IMG/VR virus record: IMGVR_UViG_3300031963_000835
Coordinates: 1 to 25,894 of that record
DNA from: a virus
DNA length: 25,894 bases
Reading direction: 5' to 3' (one strand)
Positions 21,247 through 25,894 of this stretch are shown here, piece by piece. Both the position numbers and the translations under genes were made by a program. Each line of letters begins with the position of its first letter. Within the stretch, counting starts at the first letter, position 1. The notes beneath the pieces are model-generated. The model was given only the letters and a program-made list of their open reading frames with translations. It ran no database searches and was not told where the DNA came from.

Positions 21247-21426
21247 CGGCGTGTCTTCGGTTAAATCGGCTTTGGGTTCGTCGGGGAAATATGTATTTCG
21301 GAGTTCCACGGCCCGCTTGTAGGCGGCTTCTGCCAAATGATAACGAGCCTTGTCATTAGATTCCCAAATTTTGTTGGCGAGTTCCAAATCAAAGCAGGCG
21401 GCTTCAAAAGCCATATCAGTTGTCAT
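21241..21426 (-). CDS. Small hypothetical protein
   Basis: A 61-residue acidic, helical protein (MTTDMAFEAACFDLELANKI, YHLAEAAYKRAVELRNTYF, ending LTEDTPF). ATG 21426 overlaps the helicase stop by ATGA, which supports it as a real, translationally coupled gene. The acidic end with a terminal Phe is similar in style to the SSB-like neighbour's tip. No known domain is recognised. Its stop codon is inside a 15-bp repeat copy. Confidence 0.7.
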   Translation of the reverse strand: MTTDMAFEAACFDLELANKIWESNDKARYHLAEAAYKRAVELRNTYFPDEPKADLTEDTPF

Positions 21427-22664
21427 TGGTTTTGATCCTCCTCAAAACGGGAAATGTCTCCACGCATCACCACCGGCACGGTGGCCCCTCGTTGCCCTCG
21501 CCGATTTTTATCGATGACAATGATCGGCGATCCATCGTGCCGGATGTTAATGACCGCATCGGCATGGTGACCAATGGCGCGAGATTCGCGCAACCGACCC
21601 TCCTCGTTGAGTTGCGAAGCGGTCAGCACCACGGAATTGGTCTTGAGGGCGGTGAGCTTCAACCTCCGGGCGAGTTCCGAGATCGCCTGTTCCCGGCTGT
21701 CCGCCTTCGGCATCGTGACAATTTGGAGATAATCGACAACGATGAGATCAGCTTTCCCCATCGCGACCAACCGATGCGCCTCGGCATCGATCTCTGCCAC
21801 TTCGGAAATCGTGTCGTGGATCGTCAGCGGGTAATTCATCAATCGCGCAAACGCATTGGAAAGGTCAAATCCGCTGGCGACATGGCGCTGGTCGCCGGTC
21901 ATTTCCCGAATACCCTCCACCCGCTTCCCAATCATGTTTGCCGCCATCCGCCGCAGGATCGCCTTGGCAGGCATCTCCAAAGAAAAGATCGCTACACGCT
22001 TCCCAGCCTCAAGAGCTTGGAGCGCGGCTTGGTAAAGCAAAATGCTTTTCCCTCCTCCAGTATCAGCCCCTACCACCAGCATTTCCCCTCGCAGCAATCC
22101 TCCATGGAAATGCCTATCCAATGCCGGGATGCCGGTGCTGAAAGTTTCAATTGCTGTTTTCTGCTCAAGATCGTCAATCAGTTCGGTTAAATGATGCTTG
22201 ATGGTTTTTTCCTCGACCACATTCCCCGCTGCTGCCCGAGCGATCTTTTCGGAAATTTCGGCCAAGTCGCAGTTCATTCGCCGGATATCTGGCTCGGATT
22301 CTGTCCATGCCGCTATCGCATCGCGGAACCCTTTCGCCTTCGCCAATTGTCTACGGTAATCCGATGCGACCGATTGCGCGATAGCACCCGGTCCATACAA
22401 AGAAGTTTTGAAAACCTCCATGACTGCTGGCGTTCCTCCGCAAAACTCCAGACGACCACTAGTCTCAAGCTCACAAATCGCCTGTATCGCGCTGCAAGCA
22501 CCTGTCCGCTGGTGAACCCTTGCTATGGCATCAAAGATCGTTCTGTTAGGCTCCAAAGCGAAAAGCGAGGCATCCCACGGCAATGCCGAGAAGATATCCG
22601 GGTCGGAAACAATCAGACTCAACGCTGCCTCCTCGGCAGTTTTGGCTATAGGGACTTCTTTCAT
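21423..22664 (-). CDS. DnaB-like replicative helicase
   Basis: A 413-residue protein. ATG 22664 is preferred because it makes an ATGA overlap with the upstream stop; a TTG two codons earlier is possible. The N-terminal domain (about 10-130) is the usual DnaB helical part (EEAALSLIVSDPDIFSALPW, TIFDAIARVHQRTG). The C-terminal RecA-like domain carries Walker A GADTGGGKS (199-207), the catalytic Glu in FSLEM (E230), Walker B DLIVVDYLQI (D311), and the later VVLTASQLNEEGRLRESRAI and IVIDKNRRGQ segments. It would unwind phage DNA at the fork, loaded by the DUF1376-type protein encoded just upstream. Length is slightly shorter than E. coli DnaB. Confidence 0.9.
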   Translation of the reverse strand: MKEVPIAKTAEEAALSLIVSDPDIFSALPWDASLFALEPNRTIFDAIARVHQRTGACSAIQAICELETSGRLEFCGGTPAVMEVFKTSLYGPGAIAQSVASDYRRQLAKAKGFRDAIAAWTESEPDIRRMNCDLAEISEKIARAAAGNVVEEKTIKHHLTELIDDLEQKTAIETFSTGIPALDRHFHGGLLRGEMLVVGADTGGGKSILLYQAALQALEAGKRVAIFSLEMPAKAILRRMAANMIGKRVEGIREMTGDQRHVASGFDLSNAFARLMNYPLTIHDTISEVAEIDAEAHRLVAMGKADLIVVDYLQIVTMPKADSREQAISELARRLKLTALKTNSVVLTASQLNEEGRLRESRAIGHHADAVINIRHDGSPIIVIDKNRRGQRGATVPVVMRGDISRFEEDQNQ

Positions 22665-23350
22665 AAACAAGATGCTGCGCGTGGCTTTTGTTGTTTCCCG
22701 TTGAATGTGGCTTTGGGTTCAAAAATGCCCTGCCACCCTTGGGAGATCGATTCGTTGATCGCTTTGATCGCGGCGTCATGCCCCCACTCACTCATCTTTT
22801 TGAGTTGCGCCACTTGGCTTGTCGGCAGCAGGGATTTCATGCGCCCGTTTTTGCGGTATTCCAGATATTCCTTCCAAGCCTTCTCAAATTCCGGAGTTTT
22901 TAGGTTTGTTGGAAATTCAACCATCGTCTCTTCTTTTGAAGATGAAGAAGAAGAAGAAGAGCATGCGTTTGGCATATGCCGTTTCGATGCCACCTCGATG
23001 CCAGAATCATGCGGTGGCATTGCCGTGGCATTGTCAACCCATCGCTTTTTAGCGTTTTCGCGTTGTTTTTCACGATACTGCTCCTGCTCCTGCCTAACCT
23101 CCTCAAGTCGATTGTTATACAATTTTCCATCTTCACCTTCCTCAAACTTGAGCTTCATAACTGCATCAACCGAAGACTCGTCTTCGCAAGCAGCAAGCCT
23201 CGCCAAGATGGACACATGGTTTGGGAGTCCACCATTTGTCCATTGGTAGCAAAGCAAGCGAATGTAGATGCCTGTTTCCTCTGGGGTGAGGATTGCCGTC
23301 CCCACTAAAAAGTCCGAAGGGTAGAATTGAAACGCCGGTCGTTTAGTCAT
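22661..23350 (-). CDS. Replication initiator/helicase-loader-like protein (DUF1376/YdaU type)
   Basis: A 229-residue protein. Residues 1-80 (FQFYPSDFLVGTAILTPEET, YIRLLCYQWTNGGLPNHVSI) are a DUF1376 winged-helix domain, typical of phage replication proteins. A charged helix (EEVRQEQEQYREKQRENAKK) and a disordered linker with eight Ser follow. Most of the Ser are encoded by a (TCT) tract near 22938-22962. The C-terminal region (WGHDAAIKAINESISQGWQG) is the short domain ending W-Q-G-I-F that in such proteins is linked to helicase loading. ATG 23350 is ATGA-coupled to the upstream gene, and this gene's stop is coupled to the helicase. Confidence 0.82.
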   Translation of the reverse strand: MTKRPAFQFYPSDFLVGTAILTPEETGIYIRLLCYQWTNGGLPNHVSILARLAACEDESSVDAVMKLKFEEGEDGKLYNNRLEEVRQEQEQYREKQRENAKKRWVDNATAMPPHDSGIEVASKRHMPNACSSSSSSSSKEETMVEFPTNLKTPEFEKAWKEYLEYRKNGRMKSLLPTSQVAQLKKMSEWGHDAAIKAINESISQGWQGIFEPKATFNGKQQKPRAASCL

Positions 23351-23577
23351 GCTGCCCTCCTGTGGCGTCCGTGCAGCGCCTCGATACCCACAACAGGGTC
23401 CGCACCGTGGCGCTTGGCAAAAGCCGCCGCTTCCTCGATGCTTGCAAATGTCTTTTGATTGGCATCACCAGGCCAGCAGTAAATGCCCTGCATCACATGC
23501 CAGAATGGTCCCCAGTTGTTTTTCACGACCTTCACCGGCTCCAGTTCTTGAAATGAAAATTCAAACTGAATGTTCAT
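23347..23577 (-). CDS. Small hypothetical protein
   Basis: A 76-residue protein (MNIQFEFSFQELEPVKVVKN) containing GPFWHVMQGIYCWPGDANQK and a helix (SIEEAAAFAKRHGADPVVGI), ending in basic HGRHRRAA. ATGA coupling at both ends supports it as real. It has no recognised domain. The Trp/Tyr/Cys-rich centre could be a small beta unit. It sits between a winged-helix protein and the DUF1376-type replication protein, so a DNA-related accessory role is possible but untested. Confidence 0.7.
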   Translation of the reverse strand: MNIQFEFSFQELEPVKVVKNNWGPFWHVMQGIYCWPGDANQKTFASIEEAAAFAKRHGADPVVGIEALHGRHRRAA

Positions 23578-23864
23578 GCCGCCCCCCTATAAACGGCCAG
23601 CACCCGGGCATGAGCTTTCGCCCTCTTCGCCTTGCGGTAGCAGAGGTGACGAATCCTCCCTGCCTTGACCGCTGCGGAAAACCTCGCGCCCATCGCGTTC
23701 GGGTGGGGCGGTTCGGGAATCCATGGCCGGACATCCTCGGCGGTGAATTCCGCTCCGTTGCGAGCCAGCCATGAGATGACCCCATCGCAGGTCGCCTTCC
23801 AATCCTCGGAAGTGTTGGCATCCACTTGCAGGATGCCCCGGTCGCGCAGTTCCTCGCCGGTCAT
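23574..23864 (-). CDS. Winged-helix-like small protein
   Basis: A 96-residue protein. The central region (GAEFTAEDVRPWIPEPPHPN, AMGARFSAAVKAGRIRHLCY, RKAKRAKAHARVLAVYRG) follows the helix-P-N-x-x-G-x-x-F-x-x-A-x-x-x-G-x-I pattern of small winged-helix domains often found in phage early regions. It likely binds DNA. It starts at ATG 23864, ATGA-coupled, behind a good Shine-Dalgarno (GGAGG, spacer about 9). Its stop overlaps the next start by ATGA. Specific function is unknown. Confidence 0.72.
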   Translation of the reverse strand: MTGEELRDRGILQVDANTSEDWKATCDGVISWLARNGAEFTAEDVRPWIPEPPHPNAMGARFSAAVKAGRIRHLCYRKAKRAKAHARVLAVYRGAA

Positions 23865-24118
23865 TTCACTCCCTCCTGCTTAACTATGAACTCAATGTCA
23901 TTTAGTAGGGATTCAGCATCATCAAGAACATGGAACGGGTGCCTTCTTGGGTATCCATCTTCTTTCCAAGATTCTCCGATATCGTATCTTTTTAAAACAG
24001 GCGTATCACAGCCTTCATCGGGATCGGTATAATGACCGCTCGCAAGAAGTCCGGCCACAAGTTGAACCAAAAGCTGCTTCTTCTCCGTGACCTCTGTGTC
24101 CTCTGTGGTTAATTTCAT
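23861..24118 (-). CDS. Hypothetical protein starting within a 9-base tandem repeat
   Basis: An 85-residue acidic protein (LTTEDTEVTEKK at the N-terminus, then LLVQLVAGLLASGHYTDPDE and FHVLDDAESLLNDIEFIVKQ). Residues 3-12 are encoded by three 9-base units CACAGAGGA, CACAGAGGT and CACGGAGAA, a sequence commonly seen between genes in environmental bacteria. The rest reads as a normal soluble protein. ATGA overlaps at both ends favour translation. The start may thus have been built from a captured repeat. Function is unknown. Confidence 0.65.
   Translation of the reverse strand: MKLTTEDTEVTEKKQLLVQLVAGLLASGHYTDPDEGCDTPVLKRYDIGESWKEDGYPRRHPFHVLDDAESLLNDIEFIVKQEGVK
24077..24112 (-). repeat. Tandem CACAGAGGA-type 9-mer repeat at gene start
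   Basis: The minus strand reads TTAACCACAGAGGACACAGA and continues with GGTCACGGAGAAGAAG: three near-identical 9-base units. I recall this phrase from many unrelated bacterial genomes, where it produces spurious 'TTEDTE' or 'HRGHR' peptides. That recollection is not checked here. Confidence 0.6.
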
Positions 24119-25143
24119 TTCGCGGCCCTCGCTTTCTTAGGTTTGTCCTCAACGAGCTTCACGATGTCGGCCTTGCGTTGCGCGTTCTCCTCACGAACCG
24201 GCATCCGCATTTTCTCATGCCATTCGCGGAATGCCTTGCCACCCATGTCGCCACCCATCGCCGCGACGAGATCATCGAGGCCCGACTTCCCAGCCACCGC
24301 CGCCGAGACGATAGCAAGCCGGTCGAAAAATTCGCTCCCGCTTTGGTGCTGGAGTTTCCAACCAGGCACCTCGCCATTGGCCGCGAGGAGTTCCTTCGCC
24401 GCATCTTTGATCGGCTTGAGGAGTTCCTTCTCAAAAATCGACGCCGCCTTAAGAAATTTCCCCAGCCGATCCGGGTCGGCGAGGATTCCCTGCCGAACAT
24501 CGGCCAGCGAGACCGAGGATTCCACGGTCGCCAGCGTCTGCACCACCGGCTCGACAACCTGTGGGCATCGGTCTTTTTTGAGGCACCATGAGCAATACTC
24601 ATTAGCGCAGGGCTGGCGGTTGGGATCGGTCGCCGAGGCCACGATCCGTTTCACCAACGCATCCGCCTCCTCGTAGGTGTAGCGGTAGTGGACCACCTCG
24701 CGCTGGTCGCAGAATAGCAACACACACTCCCACTCTTTCGCGAATGTGCGGTCCATGTTGCCGAGGGCATAGGCACTCTGCTGCTTGTGGTAAGACCGCA
24801 TTTGGCCCGACTTCAAATCCATGCTCATGGATTTCGCATTCACTCGCGAATCCTCCGTTCCCTCATGCGAGAGATGCGGCGTGGTCACCTTGAGGAGCGC
24901 CTCGTCGGCGATGATCTCATGGCCATCGGCCAATTCCTTGGCCGTTGTGACCGCCCACAGCACCGCATCCTGCTCGTCGTCGGAGAGCGAGAGGAATGGC
25001 TGGCGCTCCCCCATGAGGAGTCCACGGTAAGCCGCATCCATGCGAGTCCCGCGCTCCGCCGCAGGACCGGAGACGGGGTTGGATTCAAAGCACGGACACA
25101 GGTCGAGCTTGTCGAGAGCGGAGTGGCGAATCGTCGCGCTCAT
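24115..25143 (-). CDS. PD-(D/E)XK nuclease, Cas4/AddB-like (DUF2800 type)
   Basis: A 342-residue protein. The N-terminus has HSALDKLDLCPCFES and AAERGTRMDAAYRG, the usual opening of RecB-like nucleases. The catalytic part is EGTEDSRV (D98) followed by MDLKSGQM (D109-x-K111), then Q121-x-x-x-Y125 helix residues. The cysteines C179, C184, C187 and C193 (CANEYCSWCLKKDRC), perhaps with C16 or C18, could hold an iron-sulfur cluster as in Cas4 and AddB. It would act as the exonuclease partner of the RecT-like protein next to it. The C-terminal third is helical and Lys-rich (KKARAAK end). Start ATG 25143 overlaps the recombinase stop (TAATG). Confidence 0.85.
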   Translation of the reverse strand: MSATIRHSALDKLDLCPCFESNPVSGPAAERGTRMDAAYRGLLMGERQPFLSLSDDEQDAVLWAVTTAKELADGHEIIADEALLKVTTPHLSHEGTEDSRVNAKSMSMDLKSGQMRSYHKQQSAYALGNMDRTFAKEWECVLLFCDQREVVHYRYTYEEADALVKRIVASATDPNRQPCANEYCSWCLKKDRCPQVVEPVVQTLATVESSVSLADVRQGILADPDRLGKFLKAASIFEKELLKPIKDAAKELLAANGEVPGWKLQHQSGSEFFDRLAIVSAAVAGKSGLDDLVAAMGGDMGGKAFREWHEKMRMPVREENAQRKADIVKLVEDKPKKARAAK

Positions 25144-25894
25144 TATGCGACCTCCTTCAATACGGCCTCGATGAATCGTGGCGTGTTCGACAGCACTCGG
25201 TTGCGGTAGCCTTCATCCGCGATGTCGCGGAAAGTCTGCCCCTCGGCGATCTGGCCTTTGGCAACGAGGAAGGCGTTGACCTTCGGCTCATGCTCGAAAA
25301 TGCGCTTTTCCAATTCCGCCGCCCAATCCGGTTCCGGCGTGGTATCATTTGATACCGCCACGGCTTCGACCTCGATCAGCTTCGGTGCTTCCGCCACCGG
25401 CTCTGGTGCGACCTCCACCTTCACCGAGCGTGTCGGGCGAGGGGAGTCAAACTCGCCGACTTCCTCCGGGGTATACATCCCATTGAGAACCGCCGGGAAG
25501 GTCGCACGGACCCCCTCGGAGATCACCCGCGCCCGGAGCATTTGGCGAGGATAGGATTTCCAGTTGTCCTTCGATCCCAGCCCCGCCGCCTTGGCGCGAG
25601 CCATGTCCCAATCGATGCGGAGCGATCCGCCCGCAGGGTGGGAAAAGGTCGCAGAGACCTTCTCGTTCGTGTGGTCGTGCCACTCGACCCGCCCGCCGCT
25701 CTGCTGGAACCTCGCCAGCATCGAGTCCGCCTTGAGCGAGGCGCGGCCTTGAATAATATGGTAGTCGCTCGCCACCGATCCGGGGTGACGCCCTTCGGCG
25801 GTCGCCACGATCATCAGCGCCAGTGCCTGGTCTGGTGTCTTCATGCCGAAGAGACCCGATTTCACGATGGCCGAGGCCATCACCTGCATGTCGC
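25143..25894 (-). CDS. RecT-like single-strand annealing recombinase (5' end beyond window)
   Basis: The frame is open to the window edge. An internal ATG lies at 25889, but family proteins extend some tens of residues further, so the true start is probably outside. SGLFGMKTPDQALALMIVAT, EGRHPGSVASDYHIIQGRAS and LKADSMLARFQQSGGRVEWH correspond to the core of RecT/RedB-type annealing proteins. DNWKSYPRQMLRARVISEGV and NGMYTPEEVGE follow. The C-terminal part (after about 160) is a Glu/Pro/Val-rich linker and a short helical domain. It would anneal single strands made by the adjacent nuclease during phage recombination. A perfect inverted repeat of GGTATCA half sites (25341-25356) lies in the linker. 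Confidence 0.82.
   Translation of the reverse strand, partial: DMQVMASAIVKSGLFGMKTPDQALALMIVATAEGRHPGSVASDYHIIQGRASLKADSMLARFQQSGGRVEWHDHTNEKVSATFSHPAGGSLRIDWDMARAKAAGLGSKDNWKSYPRQMLRARVISEGVRATFPAVLNGMYTPEEVGEFDSPRPTRSVKVEVAPEPVAEAPKLIEVEAVAVSNDTTPEPDWAAELEKRIFEHEPKVNAFLVAKGQIAEGQTFRDIADEGYRNRVLSNTPRFIEAVLKEVA
25341..25356. repeat. Inverted repeat of GGTATCA half sites
   Basis: GGTATCA-TT-TGATACC, two 7-base arms with a 2-base spacer, inside the recombinase linker coding region. The arms equal the first seven bases of the 15-bp repeat after its leading T, but the rest of the repeat (GTCAAAA) is missing. It may be chance. Confidence 0.4.

Overview
The window is part of a tailed-phage (or prophage) genome with short-tail, podovirus-like virion genes. 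All 36 protein-gene calls and the one tRNA gene lie on the minus strand, so the natural reading direction runs from high to low coordinates. The set combines a T7-type portal, scaffold, duplicated tail-tube adaptor, nozzle protein and ejection proteins with a RecT-like recombinase, a PD-(D/E)XK nuclease and a DnaB helicase. The Bbp19-like protein recalls Bordetella phage BPP-1. There is no RNA polymerase, integrase, repressor or endolysin in view, so lifestyle and host are not settled. Most genes are packed with 4-base ATGA or GTGA stop/start overlaps, and several starts lack a Shine-Dalgarno sequence.

Layout in reading order. (1) 25894-20441, DNA metabolism: RecT-like recombinase (cut by the window edge), Cas4/AddB-like nuclease, small hypotheticals, a DUF1376-type replication protein, a DnaB-like helicase and an OB-fold/SSB-like protein. 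(2) 20444-19037, a nucleotide-modification cassette: a DpdA-like member of the tRNA-guanine transglycosylase superfamily directly followed by QueD, then RusA-like resolvase coding spread over two overlapping frames. Parts of the dpdA-queD stretch are markedly AT-richer than the terminase genes. (3) 18982-12453, packaging and head: TerS, TerL, two small proteins, portal, Bbp19-like, a 58-residue protein, scaffold, a tRNA-Met(CAU) and the major capsid protein, followed by a terminator-like hairpin. (4) 12385-6601, tail: a duplicated adaptor fused to collagen-like and tip modules, several fibre proteins, and a holin-like protein. (5) 6600-1: nozzle protein with inserted domains, GNAT-like protein and three internal virion/ejection proteins, the last cut by the left edge.

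The strongest unexplained signal is a 15-bp asymmetric sequence, TGGTATCAGTCAAAA, present seven times between 13384 and 21246 and nowhere else that I could find. Six copies share one orientation and sit in short gaps before the SSB-like gene, TerS, portal, scaffold and capsid genes and right after the tRNA. The seventh is inverted inside a coding region. In shape and placement it resembles the stoperators of mycobacteriophage L5 or the start-associated sequences of cluster K mycobacteriophages, but the sequence differs. Other leads are the 7-deazaguanine DNA-modification pair with a premature stop in the dpdA-like gene, and a structured capsid-gene leader that shows an anti-Shine-Dalgarno sequence in a hairpin loop.
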